From Argentina anserina (Eukaryota; Streptophyta; Magnoliopsida; Rosales; Rosaceae), in assembly GCF_933775445.1 (NCBI RefSeq), contig NC_065873.1, forward strand, positions 28,148,001 through 28,212,000: a stretch of 64,000 nucleotides of DNA, given 5' to 3'. The notes beneath the pieces were generated by a model. It was given only the letters and a program-made list of their open reading frames with translations, did not search any database and was not told the DNA's origin. The translations under genes and the position numbers were made by a program. Below are positions 21,845 through 34,336 of the stretch, one piece after another (within the stretch, counting starts at the first letter, position 1; the number at the start of each line of letters is the position of its first letter).

Positions 21845-22648
21845 GTTGGTTGATGATCGGCTAATTTGTTCTGGTTTGAAAATACGACTCTTAAACTAAT
21901 ATCATATTCTATTACGAAAGTCTGTGTTACGAGTCGAACTCACAAGACACAACTCACAAGCATCAAGGGGAGGGGCCTTTACTAAAAAAAAAATTCAGTT
22001 GTCAACCTCACTGTTGTGACAGGTCCAAAGAAAACTTGTGTGAAAGGGAGGAATTCTAAATGTAAAAATTTGTTCATATCAATTTGTTCAGGTAAATATC
22101 GCCCGTAAAAGATGAAAGAATGGATTCCCGCAGAGTCCCGCTCCAGTTTCATCTAGTGCAGTAATCGAGTAACAATTCCTCTGTGAAGAACTGGGAGTTT
22201 GGGTTATGCCACCTAGTTCTACAAGTTAAACCCACCCTTATTTACTTTCTCATTTTTGATGAACATAAGCTAGAAATTTAGATACCGCTAGGCGTAGAAT
22301 CTCTCAATGGACTCAAATATGGTCACATGGGAAGTGGGGAGATTATCAAGCCGGACAGGGAGCTAATGAGACTGATAAGTAAGAAATACAGGGAGCTAAT
22401 GAGACTGCTAAGAAATGGGAAGCACATTTATTCTCCAATCATGAACGTTTGCCTGGTGAACTGTTCCATATTCGTTAAACGAGATCACACATAACTAAAA
22501 GAACATAAAACCCACAGTACATCAGATGTTCCTATCCAAGATCCTCCAAAGAAGGGAACCTCATCTATGAAACTAAAATCAAAGCAAACGAAAGAGGCAA
22601 CATAATCCTTGCACCCATGACGACAATTGGTTCAAACAGTTTTCGTCA
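21845..22648. other. Intergenic DNA between PPR and MPC genes
   Basis: No gene is recognised. It contains a short imperfect direct repeat, with CAGGGAGCTAATGAGACTG at 22356-22374 and again at 22389-22407. It includes the PPR gene's upstream region and the MPC gene's 3' UTR. Confidence 0.5.
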
Positions 22649-23991
22649 TCATTGTCCTGCAACAGCTGGTTCTGCCTCAGAGAAATAGTCGTTCCTATAA
22701 TTAAAAAGATTGTCATCGAGGTGCCAGATTAAATGTGAAACATTAAGACAGACACCGGCAAGAAAATTTATGAAGGTATCACATGGTTTTTACATTTACA
22801 TATCGGAACTCGGAAGACATGCTCACTTACCGTATTTTCCGCGAGAGTTGGTAGAGGCCTGTCCCTGCCATTGCTATGTTGACACTAAACAGATTCCAGT
22901 TCTTCTGCAAATATGAATTACAGGGACCAATAATCAAAATCAGAAAATCCATATGGAATAGCTAGAAAGTAACCAAGTAAAGCTATAATAAACTATGTTC
23001 ACTACTTAACTTACAAAAATAAAATGAATAAGTAAACCAACCAATTCCCTTTCATGGAAAAAGGATAAGTATGGTCCCAATTGACACTCCAAATTTGTTA
23101 ATAGCGACCACAAGAACAATAGAAATAAGAAACATAAGTGTAGATGCATGCATAACTTAAGTATGAATCACTAGTCAGTGTTAAGTGGATTTGAGCAGAA
23201 AAGTAAATACATGACACTATCCAGAGTCATAGCAGTTTAAAGAAATCTAGGGATTTTCTAAAAGCAGGATCCTCATAGTCATAGTTATACTTACAGGAGT
23301 GATGACTGTACTGTAGCGTGACCATACAACTCCAGTGCATGCAACAGCTGGGTAATATCAAACAAAACACAATGATGTGACTACAACTATATGAAAAAAG
23401 GAGTGTTCTTTAGAGCAATACTAGTTTGAAATCAAAAATCAATATATGTTTTGTGTGTGTGATCAGACACATGTTTGTAACTTCAGAAAACATAAAACAG
23501 CACGATCAAACAGACCTATTTGCTGAGGATATGAAAGATTCTCCGGTGGTTTAGAAAAGTCAGCAATATTAGCAATGCTGATGCCCCATTTGAAAGTGGG
23601 TGCCCAGAAATGAACTGCAACAACAAAATTCTGTAAGGTTCCCAGACAGTACAATAACAGATGACAACGATATACAACAAATTGAATGAGATTGAATAAT
23701 CTGTACAACAAACTATAAATCACAATGAACCAAGAAAATTCGCGATGTGGTCTAAGCTTACTGAACTGATTCAATTGTGGTGGATTAATCTTAATAATAG
23801 CAAATGATCGATACAAGAAACAATTCAAATCAATCAAAAATGACAAACCTAATTCGCCCAAAAGGGCAAACAGAAATTAAGATGAAATTAGATTGAATAA
23901 TCGGAGAATTGGGATAGCAAAGGGAGGGTAGCTCACTGGTTTTAGGGCCGGCGGGATGGTTCCACAGCCCTTGGAGCTTTGAAGTCGCCAT
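22649..23991 (-). CDS. Mitochondrial pyruvate carrier subunit, MPC2 type
   Basis: Five exons on the minus strand: 23937-23991, 23516-23614, 23295-23347, 22831-22904 and 22649-22694, giving 108 aa, the usual plant MPC length. The protein has the family signatures NHPAGPKT, HFWAPTFKWGISIANIAD, LSYPQQ, WSRYSTVITP and NWNLFSVNIAMAGTGLYQL. Members of this family form hetero-oligomers in the inner mitochondrial membrane and import pyruvate. Three short membrane-spanning segments correspond to exons 2-4. The start ATG is the first in frame and is preceded by a CT-rich leader (about 23992-24025). All five phases join cleanly. Several MPC paralogues exist in plants, so I do not assign a number. Confidence 0.92.
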
Positions 23992-24721
23992 GAATCTCTC
24001 TCTCTCTGTAACTCTTCTCTAGCTACTCGCTCTCAAATACTTAATATCCGCTCTCGACTGTGTTTATTAAGCTAGTCATACGGTGCCACGTGGTCTTATT
24101 TGCACCTTGGTGCTTACCAAACGGCGCCGTTTTAGTCAACTCTTTCAATTAAGGTGTACCAGGTCAAGAAAAAGATTCTCCAAAATTAAATTATAAGAAC
24201 AGTACACCAACTTTGTTCCACTTAGAATTAAAATTACTCAACTTACAAAACTATCACATAAGTATATAAATTAATGAACCCGACTTAATTTAAGTACATG
24301 TTGTTAACTTTCCGTTACGGAGTGGGCAATTATCGATACAACAGTTTCCTACCATACAACTCTCAACTAAAAGGATGTCCTAAACCAAATAGAAGACCCT
24401 GATTTGAAAATTGAAAAAAAAAAAAAAAAACTAAAATTCTGACCAAACTGATGTCCTAATTTGCGACATCAATGGCCTGTGTCAAGATTCCTCTTCTATG
24501 CGTAAATCAGCATCCTGATAACCATAACCAACACGAATCAACCTATTCATATTAATCCGATGTTGCAACTGTACCTCTTCTCTTGTCACATCGTGTGTCC
24601 TGTAAGTTAGTCTTTCCAATGCAGCGGATAATAACTCGAGGGAAAACGCATGGGGATCCCACGATGGTTTCTTTTCACATTTCTCATGAGATGCCATGAT
24701 GAAACACCATCTGCAGTCATG
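23992..24721. other. MPC upstream region and RUS1 3' region
   Basis: About 730 bp. The segment from 23992 to about 24130 is probably the MPC promoter/leader with a short CT run. An A-rich tract occurs at about 24414-24430. The open frames at 24482-24792 on the minus strand match no family I know and probably lie in the RUS1 3' UTR. Confidence 0.5.
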
Positions 24722-27700
24722 TCAGCAAGGAACTGATGAGGCCTCGTAACCCGGACGAATCCTATTAGGTGCAGGCCTTGCAATAAGACCATCTGTAACC
24801 CAACCCGCTAATTCCCCATCGGTTTTGACAATGTCGAATTCCCTCCGCACATAATCAAGAGACATTTCCAGTCTTCCACCTGGTCTGCAGTCAATGGAAG
24901 TTCCTTTTGCTTCATACCCGGCATTCTTTTCCAGCCAAAACAGATAATTGACATGGAACACTGCTTTGAGCATGTCTTGTAGTGAAGATGTTTCTTTAAG
25001 AACCACCTGAGACACACCAACATATAAGTCACGACCAAAAAGTATATATGTGCATGTGTATATTCAAGCATAGTAGACGAAAAGAATCGCATTACAGCTT
25101 TCAGTTTCAACAAAAGACAAGAAGATAGAATCTATATCTTATCTTATGGATTCCCTTCGTTAAAGCCATTCCTACTCCAGAAGAGTACTGAAATAAACAG
25201 GAGGATGGGGGATTAGAGAAAAGATAAATACTCACACAGTATCTTCCCCTGTGCTCAGTCAAAATATAGCCTTCTTCTTTGTATAGATTGAATAGAGCAA
25301 GCACATCCTCTTTGTTGTTGATTAGATCACTGAGCTTGGATCCCAACTGCAGCCTCTTCTCAATTTCAGCTGCAGCATCCTTCGCTTTTGAAGATAATAC
25401 TGTTGGTTGTGCCTATAGATGGATGTTCAAACAATGCATTGCACATCAGACTATACAACCTTTAACATACGCATTCATAATTATTATTTGATTGCATATC
25501 GTCAAGTATCCTGAGTAACTATAAAACGTACACATATTTGAAATCCATTAAATCAAGAAAAGGCAACTTCAGAAAATGTTTTGAGTCACACTCAGTATTC
25601 AGTAGTATTGGGCTACAAGCATCACGTCTTCGCAAATTGAACCGTTTCCTCAAGGAATGAATAATCAAAATTATATCTACTAGGCTTTCTCATATCTCTA
25701 TTTCTTTCTCAGCAGTGTGTTGCAATAATCTAAACCTTTGTTTGTAAGGTTAGCCTTTAAATCCTGTGATGCCAATGTTCCAAAAAAAGAAAAGAAAAAA
25801 TCATGTGATGCCATCTATCAAATCTCCATCTCCCACAGTGATTGTAACTCGTTTACCATCTTGCTCCCACAAGATGCCACACAGCCATCAGATAGATATC
25901 TCAAGGCTGTCCCACATCACTCAATATAATAACTAATAACTAATTTTAAGTCACACAAGGACATGAATAACTCACTCTGTTTGCTGTCTTCAAGTTAAGA
26001 ATCGGCACAGCTGGAAAAAGTGGTTCCTCCTCGTTCACTTCATAGACAGGAGGTGCTTGGCCACTAAGCAGATATTCGCTGAATACCAAACCTTCAAATC
26101 AACCAGGAACATGTTCTTATTAAGTTTCTAAGCCAGAAACTAGAAACTAGTCAATATTTCAATTTCATATGAAGATAGGTACAAAATAAGATGATGCAGG
26201 TGATTAAGACATGTCCAATCATCAAGGAAAAGGAATTGAGGTATCAAGACATAACCCATTTAAATGCAGATATTAAGAGAAAGAGGAATTACTAGCACGA
26301 TAAGGATTCAAAGTCCTTAATTGAATAGCTTGATACGATTTCAAATTGCAGAACATGTGGATGCAAGTGACCACACCAAAAGACGCAAGGCCAAGAGATG
26401 AAGAAGAGCCTATCTGGTTAGCCAATGCTATACCAAGCATGATACCAACAAACTTGCTCACCATTCCCTGAGCTTCTCCCTTAGCAATTACCTACATTTT
26501 ATTAAACATCTTTTAAATGACTAAAATACAATAAGGTAAAAGAATAAACCAATCAAATTCTAGTGCCATTTAATACCTCAGCAAAGTTCCTCTGAGCAGC
26601 AAAACCAGCATAGAAACAGCTCCTGGTAGCAGCCTGTGATAATCAAACATCATTACACTGGTTGAATCACAAAATGAAACTGTTCAGCATCCTAGCATGA
26701 ATTTCTACAGAACGCCATAAAGTTTCATTCTACACAAGCTATACTTTAATAAATGAGTAGGCAATTAAACATGAACTGGATACGAGAATGCACTTAAACG
26801 CAACACAGTTTATACGTTTATAGTACAAAAACGAACAGGGCTACTTGACAAAGGAAATAACCTGAATAAGTGCAGCCGCGGAGCGCCCTGCGCCTGCAAC
26901 AGCACCAATGAAGAGAAAATAATTAGGAAACGCAGGAGTGAGCATCTCCATTCCAAATGCTGCATTTTCAAGAAGATCAGCAAACAGCCTCCACCCTTTG
27001 GGATTGACATCAAAATGCCTCCCGTATTTCGACAGCATAATCTTGCTCAGGTATCCAATCCCATCCTTCAGCACCCAATTCAGCGCCGCAGCCGTCGGTA
27101 TAGCTCCCTTCCCCAATCCAACCGCATATAGCAACGCCTTACAAAAACACAATAAACCAAACTCATAATCAAAATACGCGAATGCGTTGCGTCGAAACTA
27201 CAACAAATTAACTCAACTACCTGTGTGGCAAGAACACCGCTGACTTGGCTAGCGACGCCCTGGACTGCTCTCCAGAGAGAGTAGTCCAGATAGTCACTAG
27301 TCACGCTATGAGGAAAACCTTCTGGAAGCATCAATTGCACAAAGAGATTCTTGCATTGCACCCAAAGGTTGTCAAAGGTTATTGAAGCCAAGCCGCCGCC
27401 GCGAGCGGCGACAAAGCCGTCTCTCACGAAATCGGGGACGAGCTTGGTCCACTTGCCGCCCTTCACCTCCCAGACCGACTCCACGTCCTCCTCCGACGCT
27501 AGGGCATACGCCAGCCTGAGCTGGCAGAAGCAACACGCCACGGCGGCGAGGAGTATGGAAGAGAAGAGAACGAGGCTGTGAGACGAACCGCCGCCGCCGC
27601 TGTCGTCGTCGTGCCACCACCATGAGGATGAGTCGAATGGATTGTTCCATCCGCCACCGCCAGAGCTGTTGTTGTTTTTGTTGCCGGAGTCGGAGCCGCC

Positions 27701-27919
27701 GGCGGCCGGCGGGAGAGTTGGTGCGGTGAGTAAGTGTGTTAGAGGCGGCAGGGCGTGAGAGCGAAATTGTGGTGGTGAGTTGAGATGAAGGGAGGAGGAG
27801 AAGAGTGGAGTGAGCTTTGGAAGAGAGGGCCACGTGGCGGCGGCGAGGTAGGGACGCGGTGGAGGTCGGAAATGGATAATGGTTCCTTGAGTGAACATGG
27901 ACTTGGAAGCGCAACCCAT
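24722..27919 (-). CDS. RUS1: Root UVB sensitive 1 (RUS1, DUF647 family), plastid
   Basis: Seven exons on the minus strand: 27221-27919, 26862-27137, 26577-26633, 26293-26491, 25976-26091, 25236-25412 and 24722-25006, giving 602 aa, close to the roughly 600 aa of Arabidopsis RUS1. The N-terminal about 130 residues are low-complexity (Gly/Ser/Trp-rich) with a hydrophobic stretch, fitting plastid targeting. The DUF647 core includes [67 protein letters not shown]-like [12 protein letters not shown] and [17 protein letters not shown]. The C-terminal domain has [14 protein letters not shown] and [12 protein letters not shown]1 is needed for early seedling development and UV-B responses in Arabidopsis together with RUS2; the molecular activity is unknown. 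Exon phases agree throughout. Confidence 0.94.
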
Positions 27920-29614
27920 CTCTTCTCCTTCCCTCCTTTCTTGCGATACTTCCTAATTGACCAAAATACACCTGTATCTTTTCTTCTATTCATTTATCGG
28001 CTATACGGCGCAATCGTAATAATCATGTCGCGTTTGGTAAAATTATGCAAAAATAAAATAAAAATTTAATTCTGCCGGCGGGATCAAAGTTTTGAAGTTA
28101 GAAAGAGATTCAGAATGATGTAGAGTTTGAAACTTGCGCTCATGAAAGTGATCATTCTCATAGTTTGAGGTTCATCATATCAGTGTGTTTACTTGTGTTA
28201 ATCCTCAACTAAATTGGTAATATCACTAATATGTGATATAGAATCTGAAATTTAAAGGATGAATGCACGAAGGGGATCATTCTTTCACCATTTTGAGGTC
28301 TATATGAGTAAATACCTTATGGTAGTTTTCAACTAAACTGATAATCGTACCAAGGTTGATCGAATTGAAGTTAACCTGAATGTGGCACTACCTGAGACCA
28401 TTCATGTATTCTGATAAATTACAACTACGAATATCTTAATAATTTTCAATTTTAAAGAGTATGAGTCACATAACCGATCACTTAAAAATGACGGGAAAAA
28501 ATTGCTCAGAAGAGGCATACGCACTCGTCGTTTATGTGTGGTTTGGATTTTGGAAACACCGGCAAATGGTTCCTCCTGAAACCTGAAACCTTTTGATATT
28601 ATTTGAACACCGTCTGAATCTGTAAGAGGCTATTTGTACACCTTGCTATAATCATCTTTCATCATTTATCATGTTAACATTTGCTAACTGATAAAACAAG
28701 GAAGTTTGTGTTAATTGACTGCTAATGTGAATTAATACTGTGAAACATATACGTATAGTGTTGGAAAGTTAACATTGTTGGATTCCTGATCACATCAGGC
28801 AGATTCAGATCAGAATGATGAGCTCGAGCAGAGATGCCTCATGTATAGCTTGGCAGATTACGCATCCCTGATCGAACGTAAGGGCCGGGGGTCCAAAGTG
28901 ATTATGGTACCAAGTAATCCACAATCCTTCAAGCACGGTGGTCACCATGACCCCAGATCCCATGGACATGCAGCCTTGTTAAATAGTCAGCTCCCCTGCA
29001 AAACAATCTGTTGACATTGATCAATAGGCCAGCTCGACCCAAAACCACCATAAACCCCTCCCAAAAGAAAAGAGAAAAATCTGAAATGATTCAATATATA
29101 CAAATAAGAGGGCAGAAAAATTTCAATTCAACAAACATATTTAACTTTTAGGCAAAATTAGCAGTCACAAGATTACTAAGACTGGTGACAATATATATGC
29201 TGTGGCATTACCAATAATGATCGCACTGGTATGATTTGGTTAACGATTCAAAGAAAACCTAGACGCTGTATTAAGACACACACCCTTGAATCTTGATAAG
29301 TTGAAATAAGATTCTTGGCCTCCCAGCCAAGTATATATATCAATCGGAACAATCCTTTAATTGCAATACCCAAGAAAAATAGATGTTTTCTTCTCTTAAA
29401 TCGACCCTCCGTGAAGGGAGAAACAATATGTCAAGTCATCGTATTTTTGGGAATCTATTATTTTAGGTATGCATCAACATATTTATAGATTGTAGGGCCA
29501 ATATCAATACCTTAAGCTTGAATTCAGAATCTAATTTCTTCTTTTTCAACAAATGTAACGAGTAGTGAGAATGAAAGAAAATGAGCATACCAAAAATTTG
29601 CAGATGACCATGTC
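27920..29614. other. Intergenic DNA between RUS1 and apyrase genes
   Basis: About 1.7 kb. The first about 100 bp is the RUS1 leader. Weak diverged direct repeats occur near 28090-28220 and 28240-28370, both containing GATCATTCT. A GC-richer island at about 28800-28995 is unexplained. The remainder is AT-rich with nothing recognised. Confidence 0.5.
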
Positions 29615-32389
29615 TTAAACTTTTGTCATGTGTGCCTCAGTAAGAGAAGAATTTAGGTCTTCTCGAGATTGTGATCGCCTGCTTTGAAGACGCATCTGAG
29701 ATCTGTGAGGAGTCCAGAAGGAGCCCATGCTACTGCTGTCGAATTGCATCTGGCCCAGGCTATTTGACGAATAACTATGGGATATACTGCTACTTGATGG
29801 GTACAAGGAAGACTCCATTAGTTGGATGCCACCACTGTTGTTGAGACCATGTCCCAATCCGAATGGTCTTTGTTGAACACCACCTGCAATTGTTGGACTT
29901 AGAGGCGCCTTTACTCTTCCATCCCCTGAAATACAAAGTTGACATCGACTACTAAGAATATAGCAGGGGCAATACAAATTCAGTCACAGGACCATCTTAA
30001 GAAAAGGCTCTACACAGTTGTCCCTCAATATTTCCCTAATAATACCATTATATAATCACATGCTTTTACATAAAAATCACCCATTTTAAGACTCTGGGCT
30101 CATAGCCTTTCACATAAACATTCTAATAAATTTTCTTAAACTATAAATGTACAAGGCTAATTCACTTGAACAATCTGTACGCTTACAAATAACAATTATG
30201 TTCATCCAAACATCACATTCTCTAGGAATTATGTACAAGGTCCATTCATAAGAAACATCTTGAAAGGACGACTGGGAAGATGGTGAAGTTTAACAATATT
30301 TGCCTTATGTAACACGTTGCGATTATTTAGCTACTATGTTCACAGAAGTTGTAAGAAACATACATTCACTCATGCAAATCATATCAAAAGTCTCGAAGAA
30401 AAGCTTACCAGAAATAATAGGACTCCAGCGCTGGAACCGGAAAGGAGAAGGAATAACAGATGCAGAAGAGGCACTATTGGTCATAAACAGCGGGAGATAC
30501 GGCCTCCAGAAAATTTTTGGCATCCCATTGCCAATGCATGATAATGCACAAAGGAGTAAAACCAATGATATAAACAAAACCAAGAGAAGAAATATTGGAT
30601 TTATTTTCATCTGGAGTATTTCGTAACTGCGAAACCCCAGTCCAATTGAAAGGGTCTTTCCAGCTTCTAGCAGAGCAACCCCCTGTGTCCATGTGATACT
30701 TCCAGAACCAATGGTGATTTGATTGTCTATAATGTGCAAGCCCTCCCTCAGCAAGAACACAATGTATGGTGCCCTAAAACAGTACTGTTCAATGAAAGGC
30801 TGTGGAGCAACACTCTTCTTTGCCGCATCCCAACTTCTTTCACAAAACAGCCTACCCTTCTCCAACACATCATCAAGTGATGAATCAGAAGTCAAATTAA
30901 AAAACCGGTAAACCACAAAAAATCCAGAAATGGCATAAAAGTTTCCAGAAGGTCGGGGCAAACCATCTTGAAGAGCACAAGGTTGCACGTCACAATCGAT
31001 TGCAGGAGTTATATTGGACCATTCTGATAAATTAACAGCAACTCTTGCTAGCTTACCACACTCCTCCCAATTTGGAGCACCAATGAGCTTCAGAGAAACC
31101 CCTGCCCTTCCTCCTTTGACCAAATTCGTTTTTGCAATCAAGGGGCTTCCATCTTCCTGGATTTTCGAAACACATTGAGAGCAAATATATTTCTCCTTGT
31201 ACCCCGTCTGCAAGCACGGATGCTTAAGTTCTCCCTTCCCATTTACTAGTTCTGTCTTATCGACTTCTGGAAGCCTAGCGAAGAGACGGCCCACAGACTT
31301 GTCAAATGCATCATTTAAACCATAACCGGCAAGAGAATATGCAGTGAGATGATGGTTCACAGTCCCAATTCTAATGTTCAAACTGGTGTCTTTTTGCACA
31401 TATTCATTACTCTCAAATGTAACCTGCAGTGACGAACCACCCAAATCAAGGGAACCAAATGTTGGCTTTCTCGGTCCAGCCCCAAACATACCCCTATTAT
31501 GGTTAAGGGCTATCCAGCCAAAGTAAGCTTCTTCTAGGCCACTGATAGTCCTAACCCCGTCTCTTTGGCACAAGAAAGGCGAACTCTTGAGTATCGACCA
31601 TGCCTTATCAAGAATCCATCCTGAATCATTACTCGGCAGCCTCCGAACCCCTGCAGTTGCATATAAAAACAGCGAGGTCCTCTTATGTGCATCCCTTGGA
31701 ATTTGCTTCTCTGCCCATTGAACCAGTGGTTTTATTGCAGCCTTCAATCCTGAAACATTGTGCACCAACTTGTCCAGCCCAGGCTCAGTTTCCATCCGAT
31801 CATAAGCTCGCCCGGTGCGTGCATTCGGCTTTCTCTGAACCCCTCCCGTCAACGACTTCATCACAATCGGAAAACTGCTTCCTTTATCATCGTCTGCATA
31901 TGCCTGATACACATAAACTCTAGTCCCAGTACTCCCGGAATCAAGCACAACATAGTATTTCGGCTCTCTTCTAAACCAGTAAGAATAAGCCAACATGGAA
32001 ACCAAATAAACAAAAAAACCAACCAACAGCACACAGCAAAGACACAAGAATACCCGAACACACTTGCTGCGCGAAAACGCCGCTCCCCCTCCACCTGGCA
32101 GCGATTTCTCCTTGGAGAAGCTGGAGGCAGCCGCAGCTTCTCTCTGCAGCGAGTGAGGAGGAGGCTTGGAATGTGCGACCGTTGCGATATTGGGATCTTC
32201 GATATCAACCTGGCTATAAGAGGAGAAGTCCTGGAGAGACGACGAGAGTCTGAGGAGATTCTTGTTGCGGGCGGTGTGAGCAAATGCGAAGGCGGCAGAT
32301 TTGGGAGGGGAGATAACCGAACCGCCCTGGGGGCTAGACCAACGAATCGAGAGGGAATAAATGAAATTGGCAAAAGAGTTAAACACCAT
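29615..32389 (-). CDS. APY7: Apyrase 7-type nucleoside di/triphosphatase (GDA1/CD39), membrane protein
   Basis: Two exons, 30409-32389 and 29615-29925, give 763 aa against about 740 in Arabidopsis APY7. The chosen ATG is the first in frame and sits in a strong plant context (GCAGCCATGG). An N-terminal region of about 110 residues precedes a membrane segment at about 111-133 (FLCLCCVLLVGFFVYLVSML). Apyrase-conserved regions follow: DSGSTGTR near 149, LFLYATAGVRRL, GLEEAYFGWIALN and LDLGGSSLQVTFE. A second hydrophobic segment (FLLLVLFISLVLLLCALSC) lies near the C-terminus, followed by a Ser-rich tail. The two-TM topology fits the Golgi/plasma-membrane ecto-apyrase group, which hydrolyses nucleoside di- and triphosphates. 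A donor-like CTAG|GTAGCT near 32602 hints at a 5' UTR intron. Confidence 0.92.
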
Positions 32390-33239
32390 GGCTGCGAAGA
32401 AAGAGTTGAACTTCCAACACACCCAACAACAACATGAATGAATCAATCACATGATGGATGATGATAAGAAGGACTGAGTCTAGATCCGGAGTGACAGTAT
32501 AGTTGGGGAGTGAGTGCATAAGAAATTGACGAAAAATTGAAGGAATCGGACGCAAATCCAAATGCCCATGTTGGGGAGAAAAAGAGCGGGAGGAAAGCTA
32601 CCTAGAGTTGACGAAGAAGAGGATCACAGGAGGGAGACGACGAGCGTAGCCATAGCATTGAAACTGGAATGATGGAAAATGACGAAGGGGATCAGAATGA
32701 GAGGTGAGCAGAAGAGGAGGTTGAATTGTCCTCTTGTTCGTGGTCTTCTCTGTGGGAGTAGTATCCGGGTTTGTTCAGATCCAACCACAACCAGGAAGCA
32801 CGACACACACGACACCCTCTTTCTTTCTTCTCTGTTTCTCTCTCTCTCTTTTTAAAATCTACGTAATGTGACTTTTCGTAAACTAAGTGAAAATGCCAGG
32901 TGGTCCCTTGTCTTGGACGTCTGGGCCCAATAATATTCCCACTCTGGCTGGGTTGGGCCTGAGATAGGACGATAGGGCTGAGTTGACTATTTGTTATGTG
33001 AAAAGCAGTTTAACAAACCTACAAGGCTACAATAATCTATAGGGGTGTGGCATGGTAGAATCAACGACGTTATCCACTAATCAGCTCCTGGAATCTTGAT
33101 AAAACACTTCATTTTGCAATTTATCATCTAGAACGAATATTCAAAAACTAATGCGTAATTTTTTGGTCAAAATGAAATTTTCATTTTAGACATAAATTAA
33201 TGTGTAAGTTTATGTCCAAATTAAAATTGAGTTAGTATA
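32390..33239. other. Apyrase 5' leader/promoter and intergenic DNA
   Basis: From 32390 to about 32850 lies the probable 5' UTR and promoter of the apyrase gene, with a CT-rich run at about 32816-32852. The rest is AT-rich with nothing recognised. Confidence 0.5.
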
Positions 33240-33248
33240 ATAATTTAT

Positions 33249-33901
33249 GGGTAAATTCCTTCTATGGTACTTGAGGCATTTGGTACTTAATGTTTGACAT
33301 ATGACAGTTTGAAACTTGAAATTAAGTTTTATATGATATTTTAGTACTTATATTAACTAGTGGGAAGGTAAAATAGACAATTAAGTACATAATTATAAAA
33401 ATATTATAAAAACATGAGTTGTGTGTTCATTATTCTCAAATTTTAATGGTTTTATGCGTTTAAGTTGATATTTTGGGTCACATTAATAACATAAGTCATT
33501 TTTATGTTTATGAAATTCAATCGTCTCATAAACTATTTCGTGAAGCTATATTTAATTAACCAAAAACAGTCTCGTGGGTATATAAATAAAAAATTCTAGA
33601 TTTCCTAAACAAATTCAATTTTCACTTTTAATTAAAGCTTAAAATTAATTCATGTTTATTTTATAGCAAATGATACAAAAATTGACATTGGTGATAGAAA
33701 TTAGCCTTGAACCCATCAAATTTTATGTTGATAAATAATATATAAATATCAAATTTACCCTCTAGATTTAACAAATAAATCAAAATAAGTACTAAAGTGT
33801 CCCATAAAATCTAACTTCAAATACGAATGTGTCATTTTTTAAACATTAGTGCTAAACTATTCAATTGACCATACCTCAAATACAATTAAAGGAATTTACT
33901 T
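33249..33901. mobile_element. Mutator-like MITE with long inverted repeats
   Basis: The left end GGGTAAATTCCTT (33249-33261) mirrors the right end AAGGAATTTACTT (33889-33901). Inverted similarity continues for about 110-120 bp per side, including GTACTTGAGG against CCTCAAATAC and TTTTAGTACTTA against AAGTACTAAA. Identical 9-bp repeats ATAATTTAT flank it (33240-33248 and 33902-33910), the Mutator-class target size. The 653-bp element has no coding capacity. Confidence 0.82.
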
Positions 33902-33910
33902 ATAATTTAT

Positions 33911-34336
33911 CGATATGCTCAATAGGGTATCATCATGAGAGTTCTAATATGGGATCAATACAATATTTTGTTGATAATGTGTGATGATGAGTCATAGATA
34001 AACACCTTCTCCCCCTTTGTCTACCCAAAAGAAGTTATGAGTCGATTTTTAATCACATCGTTGGTGAAATTAGAACCTAGATATGGGGTCTAAAGTTAGA
34101 AATTTTACCACCTCGACTACATGGGTGATTATTTACTAATTATTATGATAGGATAAATTCCAAATTGTCCAAGATGGTATTGCCAATCCCGATCCCGGGG
34201 TAAAGTGTAAAACAAACTTCCACCCGACCCGATTACCCATATCTCAGGCTCGGCTTGTAGCATTAGATTTGGAGCGAGCTTTCTCTCTCATCACTCCCGC
34301 ACAAACGAAGCAAGACTCGAGTACGACGACGGCGAC
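33911..34336. other. COG6 upstream region
   Basis: About 430 bp between the MITE and the COG6 start. It becomes GC-richer toward the gene, consistent with a promoter and 5' leader. No TATA box stands out. Confidence 0.45.

Noticed and set aside
24482..24792. Small minus-strand open frames after the RUS1 stop
   Set aside because: No homology recognised. RUS1 already has its expected length and C-terminus, so these are probably 3' UTR.
28810..28885. C/D-box snoRNA-like pattern (ATGATGA then CTGA with GATCAG/CTGATC pairing)
   Set aside because: The pairing overlaps the presumed D box and no internal C'/D' boxes or guide sequence could be identified; likely coincidental.
31760..32437. 225-aa plus-strand open frame opposite the apyrase exon
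   Set aside because: It lies entirely antisense to a well-supported coding exon and has no recognisable domain; a shadow frame.
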